Of a stretch of DNA of 64,000 bases, positions 10,867 to 17,700 are shown one piece after another. A program made the translations under genes and the position numbers. Source of the DNA: Trissonchulus latispiculum (Eukaryota > Nematoda > Enoplea > Enoplida > Ironidae); NCBI GenBank assembly GCA_030248195.1, contig JASAND010022041.1, forward strand, positions 78,787 through 142,786, read 5' to 3'. The stretch's first letter is position 1. Each line of letters starts with the position of its first letter. A model generated the notes under the pieces. The model was not told the origin of the DNA. It ran no database searches and saw only the letters and a program-made list of their open reading frames with translations.

Positions 10867-11009
10867 TAGAAATTTGTCTTTCTCGTATTCTTTTTCTTGC
10901 TTTTATACTTTTTCTTAGCAGGTGCTTTTTTCTTGGAAGTCGCTTTTACCTTGGATTCGCTAATATTCCTTGCTTCGGAATTAATGTGCTTAAACTTTAT
11001 TGGAAACAT
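10866..11009 (-). CDS. Copy 1: 47-residue basic (core-like) protein
   Basis: A short gene starting at ATG 11009. The N-terminus reads MFPIKFKHINSEA; the second half is mostly Lys with Arg, Ser, Thr and Ala (AKKKYKSKKKNTRK) and resembles small DNA-condensing core proteins of adenovirus-like virions. The stop overlaps the capsid ATG by one base. A CTTAAAAG box lies 36 bp upstream and overlaps the stop of the 110-aa gene. The capsid gene's TATAAAAG lies within this coding sequence. The role as a genome-packaging protein is inferred from charge and position. Copy 2 retains the same start and basic tail but has a frameshift between them. Confidence 0.6.
   Translation of the reverse strand: MFPIKFKHINSEARNISESKVKATSKKKAPAKKKYKSKKKNTRKTNF
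10900..10907 (-). promoter_or_regulatory. TATA box of capsid gene, copy 1
   Basis: TATAAAAG, starting 41 bp upstream of the capsid ATG and lying inside the basic-protein gene. At the same position copy 2 has CTTAAAAG. Confidence 0.6.
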
Positions 11010-11037
11010 TGTGACTACTAAAGTAACAATGCTGGCA

Positions 11038-11045
11038 CTTTTAAG
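11038..11045 (-). promoter_or_regulatory. TATA-like box of basic-protein gene, copy 1
   Basis: CTTAAAAG, 36 bp upstream of ATG 11009. It contains the TAA stop of the 110-aa gene. Identical sequence and spacing in copy 2 (35102-35109). Confidence 0.45.
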
Positions 11046-11373
11046 CTTTTAAAATAATTTCCACCAACCCCAATTCCTCGCTTGTCACTAACTGTCCGTG
11101 CAGGTCAGAAATGGATAGTTCAATTTTATCGATTATACTTTGACGAGTTGCGTGATAAACTAGCGTGCTTGGCTGGTATTCTGAACGAGCGACGCATAGT
11201 AGTGGTACATAGTTTCCATTGAAAATTTGAGGCTCAATAAACTCTACCTGAATCATAATCCATTCATCAGTTGGTAGAACAACTCTTTGCAGTGCTATCT
11301 GACTCGCCTCCAAAGGTGTAGCAAGTTGGATTTTCATGTTATTAAGTGGTTTAGCTATTGTTACAAACTCCAT
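11041..11373 (-). CDS. Copy 1: 110-aa protein, penton/minor-capsid candidate
   Basis: 110 residues with alternating hydrophobic residues suggesting beta structure, ending in a segment around ELSISDLHGQLV and ELGLVEIILK. This ending pattern is shared, as far as I recall, with longer proteins encoded next to the capsid gene in related invertebrate elements, which are thought to be minor capsid or penton proteins; this one is short. It sits between the TBP and basic-protein genes. A TATAAAAG box lies 34 bp before the ATG, inside the end of the TBP gene. Copy 2 has an intact version with about six substitutions. Confidence 0.5.
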   Translation of the reverse strand: MEFVTIAKPLNNMKIQLATPLEASQIALQRVVLPTDEWIMIQVEFIEPQIFNGNYVPLLCVARSEYQPSTLVYHATRQSIIDKIELSISDLHGQLVTSEELGLVEIILKA

Positions 11374-11379
11374 TTTTTA

Positions 11380-11895
11380 TCAAAGCGAAAGATTACTTGC
11401 TTTTATAACTTTTACCAATTCGTTCTGTGAGCGTTGCAACTGTTGAAGTGATTTGTTGCCAGTAATTACACATTTTCCAGTATAAAAAATAAGCGCAGTG
11501 CTACCCGCTTTTAGTTCCAAAGTAATTGCAGGAAATGTTTCTGGAGTGAAATTTAACATATAGTTGTGCCTCAAATAGCTATATATCCAAGACAAGTCGA
11601 GCTTTCTCCCTATATCGCAAGTTCCGACAATATTTTGTATTTTCAACTCCCATGATTGCACAAGATAGCCTAATTTGGTCAAAAATACAGCACACTCTTT
11701 AAGGGTTTCATAAGCTTTATTAACAGTTTTGGCACCAAGACATACAACACGACCATTACTAAATATCTGACAAGTACAAGACAATTTCAATGTAGCAGCA
11801 CTAAAGCGTTTTGGATTATATTTTACATTAGGTAAACTGTACAAGTCTATATTACATTTAAAGTCTGCGGATACTATTACATTGACTATATTCAT
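11380..11895 (-). CDS. Copy 1: TATA-binding protein (TBP) homologue
   Basis: 171 residues, the size of a TBP core with no N-terminal extension. Two TBP-type repeats are visible. Repeat one (about 1-85) contains YNPKRFSAATLKL, then IFSNGRVVCLGAK; repeat two (about 86-171) contains KIQNIVGTCDIGRKLDL, then a LIFYTGKCVITG segment. These are the signature blocks of eukaryotic TBP, including the F-S/N-G-R/K strands of the DNA saddle and the conserved K-I-Q-N-I-V-G link. TBP nucleates transcription complexes at TATA boxes. Sequence divergence from cellular TBP looks large, so this is an element gene and not recent host DNA. The start overlaps the NADAR gene by 38 nt. Copy 2 is frameshifted between the repeats. 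Confidence 0.88.
   Translation of the reverse strand: MNIVNVIVSADFKCNIDLYSLPNVKYNPKRFSAATLKLSCTCQIFSNGRVVCLGAKTVNKAYETLKECAVFLTKLGYLVQSWELKIQNIVGTCDIGRKLDLSWIYSYLRHNYMLNFTPETFPAITLELKAGSTALIFYTGKCVITGNKSLQQLQRSQNELVKVIKASNLSL
11400..11407 (-). promoter_or_regulatory. TATA box of 110-aa gene, copy 1
   Basis: TATAAAAG, 34 bp upstream of ATG 11373, overlapping the last codons of the TBP gene. Conserved in copy 2 at 36 bp. Confidence 0.7.
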
Positions 11896-12382
11896 TTCTA
11901 ATACGTGTCAATAATTGTCCAAGTATATTTTCTCCAGGCCAGTCATTTACATTTATAACCCTTTCATCGTTAATGTCCAGTCCAATACCCCAATATTTAT
12001 CCCACTTTGAAGCTTCAGCAATGATACAATCATTAGTCTCTATCAAAAGGTTTCGTTGTCGTTCATTTTGAGCAAACTTGGCTCGCAGACCCATAAGCAT
12101 AACGTCTTCAGCAACGACCATCCACTTTTCCTTATCAAATCCTTTGATTCCTTTCGCAAGTTGTTTGTGAACACGAGGTGACTTGGCCTTGATAATCTCA
12201 CGATAAGTATAGACATCATTAAAGAACTTGGCCTTCTCACATTGATAGTACTGTTCAACGCAGTTGTAATCAATGCCACCTAATGTAAAAGGTGCAATGT
12301 GGAAATTGCTAAATGGTGACCAGCCAGAATGAAACACAACCATTGGTTGGTTATCCAAGGTAAGGCAATAGTATGTAGGCAT
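11858..12382 (-). CDS. Copy 1: NADAR-family protein
   Basis: 174 residues from ATG 12382. It begins near SGWSPFSNFHIAPF and continues with a YNCVEQYYQCEKAKFF segment, an IKGFDKEKW motif and a C-terminal KWDKYWGIG. These are hallmark blocks of the NADAR (YbiA-like) fold: S-x-F-S-N-F, the E-Q-Y-x-Q-x-x-K helix and the W-G-x-G-L end. Known NADAR enzymes are N-glycosidases on riboflavin intermediates or on ADP-ribosylated guanine in nucleic acid. Here it lies among structural and regulatory genes, so removal of ADP-ribose marks placed by a host defence is a possible role, by inference only. The copy 2 version is nearly identical. Confidence 0.85.
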   Translation of the reverse strand: MPTYYCLTLDNQPMVVFHSGWSPFSNFHIAPFTLGGIDYNCVEQYYQCEKAKFFNDVYTYREIIKAKSPRVHKQLAKGIKGFDKEKWMVVAEDVMLMGLRAKFAQNERQRNLLIETNDCIIAEASKWDKYWGIGLDINDERVINVNDWPGENILGQLLTRIRNEYSQCNSIRRL

Positions 12383-12464
12383 TTTTAATTCAAAAACAAT
12401 CGTTAACACTTGTTTTTACAGCACAAAACTGGAACTTAAGTTTTCCGATTGCTGCATCAGTGTG
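12383..12464 (-). other. Short spacer between 126-aa and NADAR genes
   Basis: 82 bp, nearly identical in both copies. It holds only TGTAAAAAC about 38 bp before the NADAR ATG, a weak candidate for a TATA-like element. Confidence 0.3.
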
Positions 12465-12845
12465 CTAGGTTTCATATTTTAACCACTTGATCGGTTCGGA
12501 GGCACGACCTACACCCAATGCTGCTTTGGGTACAGATGCAAGAAACTGTTCAAACTTAGGAGCATCTAGAGGTCGCTGTGGACTAAATTTAGCAGGTGTT
12601 ATATAATATCTCACCAGGTCATACAGATTTGAACCGATTGTTTTGTCAGGATAAATAACTCGTCCGTTTGCGTCCGTTTCTACATTAACATGCTGTAGGA
12701 GCAGAGACGCTTTATTGCGCAAATGCTTGGGGAAAAGTGCAACAAGGTCAGGCTTATCTTCTTGTACCAGCTGCACTACAGGTTGAATCGCTTCTGGTGC
12801 TGTTTTCACAGGAGAAGAAGGAATCAGAGCTAATCGTTTAGCCAT
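12465..12845 (-). CDS. Copy 1: conserved 126-aa protein of unknown function
   Basis: 126 residues. The N-terminal third is Pro/Ser/Val-rich and probably disordered. A compact region from about 35 contains FPKHLRNKASLLLQHV and a GSNLYDLVRYYITP segment, ending with a Pro-Lys-Phe-hydrophobic motif. Proteins of this pattern recur in related invertebrate virus-like elements, but no activity is known to me. Its ATG lies 16 nt inside the 3' end of the preceding 100-aa gene. Copy 2 is intact with four substitutions, which argues for past selection. Confidence 0.6.
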   Translation of the reverse strand: MAKRLALIPSSPVKTAPEAIQPVVQLVQEDKPDLVALFPKHLRNKASLLLQHVNVETDANGRVIYPDKTIGSNLYDLVRYYITPAKFSPQRPLDAPKFEQFLASVPKAALGVGRASEPIKWLKYET

Positions 12846-13132
12846 TTTAGCATAACTTCAAGCAATATATGCACTAGTTGATTCCTTTTAAGAGTTTTCC
12901 GTTTAACAGTAATTGCCACTTTTTTATCAGCTATAATGAGAATATCCTTTTTAAATTTTCTCAGCTTGGATATATCTGACGGACTTAATGAAAAATCGCC
13001 ATACAGTGCATTGAATGCGACTTCTGCAAAAGCATTGATCAAATCTTTGGAACAAGATGATAAAGTTGCATTTACAACAGCTTGTGGCGCTGATTTCAAA
13101 AATGTTAGGGTATGAATATGTTTCTGAGCCAT
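12830..13132 (-). CDS. Copy 1: conserved 100-aa basic helical protein
   Basis: 100 residues from ATG 13132. The middle is predicted helical (a segment around CSKDLINAFAEVAFNAL), then LSPSDISKLRKFKKD, then Lys/Arg-rich DKKVAITVKRKTLKRN and a short hydrophobic end. The arrangement (helix, 'nal-x-G-d', L-S-P, basic tail) is typical of a small conserved protein of related elements; function not known to me, possibly a minor virion component. A TATAAAAGG box lies 34 bp upstream. Copy 2 is intact and differs by four residues. Confidence 0.6.
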   Translation of the reverse strand: MAQKHIHTLTFLKSAPQAVVNATLSSCSKDLINAFAEVAFNALYGDFSLSPSDISKLRKFKKDILIIADKKVAITVKRKTLKRNQLVHILLEVMLKWLND

Positions 13133-13158
13133 TTTCAAATTTGAGCTAAAATATTGAC

Positions 13159-13166
13159 CTTTTATA
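13159..13166 (-). promoter_or_regulatory. TATA box of 100-aa gene, copy 1
   Basis: TATAAAAG, 34 bp upstream of ATG 13132. Its TAA is the stop codon of the ATPase gene. Same sequence and spacing in copy 2. Confidence 0.7.
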
Positions 13167-13845
13167 TTCTTGGAAGATAGGCATAAGGCTTCTCTTTGGC
13201 CAATATTCCACTAAGCACTCTTAATTTTGGATCACTACCTGGCTTCAGATTAAGCACTAGGTATCCGAAAGGTTGCTTTGTTGCCATTTCAAAGGCTTCT
13301 GGAAGGAAATCTTTCTTCGTTGGAAACATTTGTCTACCAATTGTCGCAATCATTGAAACATCTCTATAGTTTGGGAATAGTACAATATACTGAGCATTGC
13401 GGGTAACTGTGCGCATGTATTTAGATTCAAAGTACAAGTTTTGTACAATGAAAATAGTGCTCACGTTCACATGCCTCATCTTAGTAAACAGCTGAGTGAT
13501 ATGTTTGTCTTCTACTTCGGCCATCAGATCATCCAGTATAAGCAAAGTATCCTTCTCAGGCAACTCATCAGGAAACCCTTCGTGTAAAATGGCTGGGATA
13601 TCGTTATAAATTTCTTGAAACATGCTGTAACATATCATTACATTTGCTGGCATTGGATCTACCAACTTGCTTCTTATCATATCAATCACCCATTTGGTTT
13701 TCCCTGAACCTGTCATTCCGCTAACAATCATTGTAAAAGGCGCATGAAATTTAAAAATCGGCTCTTTCAAAGCGTGTGACTTTTGATGTTTGTGCAAGCT
13801 TTGTCGATGCTTGAATTGTTTGCTGCAATCAGTGCACTTATACAT
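13162..13845 (-). CDS. Copy 1: genome-packaging ATPase with N-terminal C2H2 finger
   Basis: 227 residues from ATG 13845. Residues 4-24 form a C2H2 zinc finger (C4, C7, H20, H24). A Walker A motif GMTGSGKTK is at about 43-51 and Walker B LLILDDL at about 101-107, followed by a Gln-containing sensor segment (VQNLYF). This is the FtsK/HerA-like, A32-type packaging ATPase of Polinton and adintovirus-like elements, which drives DNA into the capsid. The open frame extends 28 codons upstream into the heptamer array, but copy 2 has no such extension and the TATA box falls inside it, so the later ATG is chosen. Intact. Confidence 0.87.
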   Translation of the reverse strand: MYKCTDCSKQFKHRQSLHKHQKSHALKEPIFKFHAPFTMIVSGMTGSGKTKWVIDMIRSKLVDPMPANVMICYSMFQEIYNDIPAILHEGFPDELPEKDTLLILDDLMAEVEDKHITQLFTKMRHVNVSTIFIVQNLYFESKYMRTVTRNAQYIVLFPNYRDVSMIATIGRQMFPTKKDFLPEAFEMATKQPFGYLVLNLKPGSDPKLRVLSGILAKEKPYAYLPRI

Positions 13846-13873
13846 ATTGGATGCTGCATTTATTATCTTACTA

Positions 13874-13881
13874 CTTTTATA
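13874..13881 (-). promoter_or_regulatory. TATA box of ATPase gene, copy 1
   Basis: TATAAAAG, 36 bp upstream of ATG 13845; the same box and spacing occur in copy 2. It lies between the heptamer array and the gene. Confidence 0.7.
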
Positions 13882-13889
13882 TTTTTCAA

Positions 13890-14151
13890 GCCGTAAGTCG
13901 TCAGCCGTCAGCCGTAAGTCGTCAACCATCAGCCGTCAGCCGTAAGTCGTCAGCCGTAAGTCGTCAGCCGTCAGCCGTCAGCCGTAAGCCGTCAGCCGTA
14001 AGCCGTCAGCCGTCAGCCGTCAGCCGTCAGCCGTAAGCCGTATGTCGTCAGCCGTCAGCAGTAAGCCGTAAGTCGTCAGCCGTCAGCCGTAAGTCGTCAG
14101 CCGTAAGCCATCAGCCGTAAGTCGTCAGCCGTAAGCCGTCAGCCGTCAGCC
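13890..14151. repeat. Heptamer minisatellite, copy 1
   Basis: About 37 tandem units, almost all one of two 7-mers on the plus strand, GCCGTCA and GCCGTAA (with a few GTCGTCA variants). The array fills the whole gap between the integrase and ATPase genes; the integrase stop lies in its first units. Copy 2 has an array of nearly the same length at the same place, so it pre-dates the duplication. Confidence 0.93.
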
Positions 14152-15187
14152 ACTGATGTCTTCCTCACCTATCCAAGAGTTCATCGATGAAGGATACCCT
14201 AACCATTTAACAAGATATTGTACTTTTCCTTTATATTTTCGTTTTCGTAAAACTTTTTCAACCTTATAAACATCATCAGTTTGTATAATTTTCTGTAGTT
14301 CAGGCTCGTAAAAAGTTCCAACAATTTCTTCACCACTTGCATCTTTTATTTTATAAACAACTGGATCACTAGGAATTTGTTCACTAATTGAGAAAATTTC
14401 TCTTGTCCATAATGGTAAATAACCTTTTTGAAAAACCCCTCGCTCCTTTGTGATTCTAACCAGATCACCCAACTTAAACATGTAGTGTACTGTTCGATCA
14501 TTTGGGGGAAATAGCTTTGCTCTAACCTCATCTTTATTCGTCTCGTTAACCTCAACTGGTGCCATTCCGATACTGCGATGTTTTGAATTATTGTACGAGG
14601 TGACCAAATCTTGCAATGCATCGGCATAGCGCCAAGAATTCGAGTGTGTAAAGTATTTGTAAATTTTCCCTTTCAGGGTTCTAATTGCCCTCTCAGCAAT
14701 TGCTGCCTTTGTATCTGGATTTTGACTTGTATAGTAGTTAATACCTCTGTCAGTACAGTAAGTTTTAAACTTTGCATTCAGAAACTCACCACCTTTATCT
14801 GTCATCAAATGATGAGGCGTGCGCGGAATCTGGGAAAATGCTGCTATAATTGTTTCTGGCTTTTTGTCTTTTACTGGAAATACCCACAAAAATTTGCTAA
14901 ATGTATCTATAACAACTAAAATATATTTAAAGCCATCATTCCATTTAGCTACACTACTCATATCGGCAAGATCCATTTGCCATAGATCATCTATTCCTTT
15001 AGTTATTGTTCGACGGCGCTTAAATTTTAGCTTACGCAGCTTATGCAGTGTATAGGCTTCTTGACTCAGCAGCCATTCTTTCACATCTTTTCTGCTCACG
15101 TAATCTTGCTGCTTTTGCAGCTTTGTAAAGCTTTTCAATGCTACTTAACGATCCTGGATTCTGCAAACTATAGTAGATTTTATCCAT
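14146..15187 (-). pseudogene. Copy 1: integrase with chromodomain, broken near the start
   Basis: Same protein as the intact copy 2 integrase. The 330-codon open frame contains the catalytic D (in DLWQMDLADM), D (in LMTDKGGEF) and E (in AAIAERAIR) and the C-terminal chromodomain. The expected ATG at 15187 is present, but a 2-nt deletion about 75 nt downstream relative to copy 2 puts the start out of frame with the rest, and no other ATG precedes the first catalytic Asp. So this copy has probably lost function. It follows the polymerase gene by about 30 nt. Confidence 0.85.
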
Positions 15188-15213
15188 TTTTGGTAAACTT
15201 GTAACGAGAAAGT

Positions 15214-15221
15214 CTTTAATA
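15214..15221 (-). promoter_or_regulatory. TATA-like box of integrase gene, copy 1
   Basis: TATTAAAG, 34 bp upstream of ATG 15187. Its TAA is the stop codon of the polymerase gene. Same sequence and spacing in copy 2. Confidence 0.55.
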
Positions 15222-17270
15222 GTTTATTTTATGATGACCATAAGCATAACTAGATACACCGTCGTCGAGCAAATATCGCTTATCATCATAAGACAAACTA
15301 GCTTTGTTCAAATGCACGCTATACAATTGATGCAGATTACTTCTAATCAAGTTCATATTATGATACATATGTGTTCGCTGTTGCAAAGTATTTACATAGT
15401 CAGCATGGGCAATACATTTCTTTACGACATTCTTTTTTATGCCTTTTGCTCGTTTTTTATCAATACCATCACATACAAAACTATACATTTTGGCACGTAG
15501 ACCACAAAATTCACTTATTGGACTTCCAGCCGTCTCATCTTTCATCTTACCCAAAACTTTTTTATTTAGAGTAGAGTGAAGAAAATGAGATGGTGGATAA
15601 TCACTTTTATCAAATAGAGCATTATCATTGTGCATATCGCTGTATACATTATCTGTATGAATACAATAACACAAGGAATCAGTATCTGTAAATAACAATT
15701 TTGCATTTTCTCTATATTTATGTACAACGTAATTATAGTGGAAATCATACATGAGATATTTAGATAAATCAAGCACACTGAATCCAACATAAATTGGCTT
15801 GCATAACTTTACAGAAACTCTATTCATAGATACAGCAACTAATTCTTCAGAAAATATTACAGCACGGTTGAATCTTGGCTTAGCAGTCAATTTTACAAAT
15901 TTCTGTTCGTCGGTTACAAGCTGTACAGATTGGTAGGCTCGTACATTTTCCATAGTTTTTCCGAATACCGCATTGTTTAGCAGCTTAAATAAATCTTTTT
16001 CAAAGTCACTCTTAGCATTTTTTCTCATTTCTGTATTAAACTCAATATATGGCTTCATCCAAGGACGTTGATCAAACCTAAGGACACGATGAATATGAGT
16101 TAGTTTCAGTCCAAGTTGAAGATACAGACGGAGGTTGCGATAATGGACAATATAGTTGGTTTTGGGGCGAAGGTTTGGGACTAGTTTTTCGACCTTGGAA
16201 GGAGTTGTTCCAAGATCTTCACAAAGTGATTGAGCAAAAGGACTTAGCATTTCTCCTGTAATTTGCAACTTTTCGGGGGCCAGGGGATAACCATTGTGCA
16301 AATCATGGAGTTGTTGGGGATATTCTAGATCGACTTCAAGAACATAACCACTGTTTTGATTGTCAGTTTGAGCATGGCAGTTAATAACATCTATTTCCTG
16401 CCGACTTAACCAACGAAAATCTTTCACTGGCAGTTTCTGGACCATTGTCCATCCATACAAATTGTTAGCGTCGAGGTACATAATCCAGGAATTTGGTTTG
16501 GAAGGATCGAAGTTAGGCACGTCAGGGTTATTCGCTTTGGCGAAGCGGTGGGAGATCATAGAGATACCGCCTCTAATTCCTTGTTCAAAGAATAGGTACA
16601 TGTCTGGATCTTGCAGTAGTTCCAACCAGACTTTTGTCATTTTAAGACACGCGTCCCAAGCAAAAGAAGGTAAAGTTAAGTAATGAGCAGGATCTAGACC
16701 GTAGTTTTGAAGGGCAAATCGTCGAAAACTTTCGAAAACATCAGCAAGCAATAAAACATCGGTTTTCAAATATAAATCATGATATTGACCAAGGTTTTGG
16801 ATGTTGAATTGACTCCAAACCTGCTGGGCGTGTTCATAATCCTCATCTTTGATGTCTTCCTGATTCAAGTGATTCCAGAAGTTGTCCTTAGATGGTAGCT
16901 GAGTTTCGTTGAATTTATCCCAACTATCCATGTAGTCATAAGGATAAACGCCTTTTCTTAGCAGCATTTTCAATTCGTTTTCATTAAATTCATTAACCAT
17001 CGCTTGAAACTTTTCAAAGCCTTCCTTGGACAGGTTAGATACAAGAGATTCCAAAGAGCTTGTGAGAAATTGGAATGTGTCAATGAACCTAATCTTCCAC
17101 ATTCCTTCATCATCTTCGTCATCATCGGCAGCTTCATTGTCAATTAAGACATTGGCTTGTTGCCTTTTCGGTACCCTCTTCTTTTTCAGAGTGAAACTTA
17201 AGTAATCTTCCATTCCTTTTGGGATGCAATCTAATATGAGTCCCAACTCATTACAGATCAATCCAATTTC
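15216..17270 (-). CDS. Copy 1: DNA polymerase B, main exon
   Basis: 684 codons open after a splice acceptor (TTTTATTTTAG, AG at 17272-17271). An acidic linker is followed by the second and third exonuclease regions (FIDTFQFLTSSLESL; YLKTDVLLLADVFE), polymerase motif A (YLDANNLYGW, about residue 264 of the exon), motif B (KLLNNAVFGKT, about 425) and motif C (LFTDTDSLCY, about 524). This is the protein-primed family B polymerase (DNA_pol_B_2) of Polinton-like elements, which replicates the element. The first exonuclease motif and everything N-terminal are missing, because the upstream exons lie beyond the inverted-repeat join. No break is seen in the remaining frame. Confidence 0.88.
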   Translation of the reverse strand, partial: EIGLICNELGLILDCIPKGMEDYLSFTLKKKRVPKRQQANVLIDNEAADDDEDDEGMWKIRFIDTFQFLTSSLESLVSNLSKEGFEKFQAMVNEFNENELKMLLRKGVYPYDYMDSWDKFNETQLPSKDNFWNHLNQEDIKDEDYEHAQQVWSQFNIQNLGQYHDLYLKTDVLLLADVFESFRRFALQNYGLDPAHYLTLPSFAWDACLKMTKVWLELLQDPDMYLFFEQGIRGGISMISHRFAKANNPDVPNFDPSKPNSWIMYLDANNLYGWTMVQKLPVKDFRWLSRQEIDVINCHAQTDNQNSGYVLEVDLEYPQQLHDLHNGYPLAPEKLQITGEMLSPFAQSLCEDLGTTPSKVEKLVPNLRPKTNYIVHYRNLRLYLQLGLKLTHIHRVLRFDQRPWMKPYIEFNTEMRKNAKSDFEKDLFKLLNNAVFGKTMENVRAYQSVQLVTDEQKFVKLTAKPRFNRAVIFSEELVAVSMNRVSVKLCKPIYVGFSVLDLSKYLMYDFHYNYVVHKYRENAKLLFTDTDSLCYCIHTDNVYSDMHNDNALFDKSDYPPSHFLHSTLNKKVLGKMKDETAGSPISEFCGLRAKMYSFVCDGIDKKRAKGIKKNVVKKCIAHADYVNTLQQRTHMYHNMNLIRSNLHQLYSVHLNKASLSYDDKRYLLDDGVSSYAYGHHKINY

Positions 17271-17353
17271 CTAAAATAAAAACATAATTAGCCAGTGCAA
17301 AAATCTAAACTATTGCAAAGCTAGAAATAAAATTATTATATATTTTCACTTAC
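17271..17353 (-). other. Copy 1: 83-bp polymerase intron
   Basis: Begins GTAAGTG and ends TTTTATTTTAG. Removing it joins two open frames in phase 0. In copy 2 the donor has decayed to CAGTAGTG. Confidence 0.75.
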
Positions 17354-17632
17354 TTGCATAATAAGATGTCCATCATATCTTCTCAAATTATGAATTGCCA
17401 CCACTAAGTCTCGATTCAGGCGAAATCCCATGTTGCACTGATTGTGAGCAGCACCTCTGTATTTTCCACAGAAATGGCAATGGTCACGAACAGATCTTTC
17501 GCCGTTGAAGGGTTTACCACATAAGTAGCAGTCCTTAGCTTCTTCATGCCTTAGTTGTTCTTCACGCGTTAGTTCCAGAGGTGCAGGTTCTTTCAAGTTG
17601 GTTTGATTATTCAATGATTCTCGGTTTCGCAA
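17354..17632 (-). CDS. Copy 1: DNA polymerase B, endonuclease VII-like zinc exon (5' truncated)
   Basis: About 93 codons open, ending at a GT donor. The sequence has CYLCGKPFNG, then RDHCHFCGKYRG, then HNQCNMGFRLN. The C-x2-C ... D-H-C-H ... G-x-x-R-G ... C-N pattern is that of the recombination endonuclease VII (HNH-type) zinc domain, which in many invertebrate element polymerases lies in the N-terminal part. There is no ATG in frame; a stop lies just upstream at about 17640, near the centre of the inverted repeat. It is therefore an internal exon with its upstream partner lost. Confidence 0.78.
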
Positions 17633-17700
17633 ATCTTACACCCACTACAAAGCTGACACACTTCCTACCTAAACCTACTACAAACTGCTTTGTGTTTTAG
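17633..17700. other. Centre of the head-to-head inverted repeat
   Basis: About 70 bp between the two polymerase zinc exons. The plus-strand side ends with an acceptor-like TTTGTGTTTTAG directly before the copy 2 exon. The two sides hold only short inverted similarity (ACTACAAA / GCTTTGTG). This is where both copies lost the polymerase N-terminus. Confidence 0.6.

Noticed and set aside
13846..13929. Longer start of the copy 1 packaging ATPase
   Set aside because: The extra 28 codons read the heptamer array and TATA box, and copy 2 lacks them; the ATG directly before the zinc finger is the shared start.
13890..14151. Possible CRISPR-like array
   Set aside because: Units are 7 bp with no spacers. 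It is a tandem minisatellite in a eukaryotic element.
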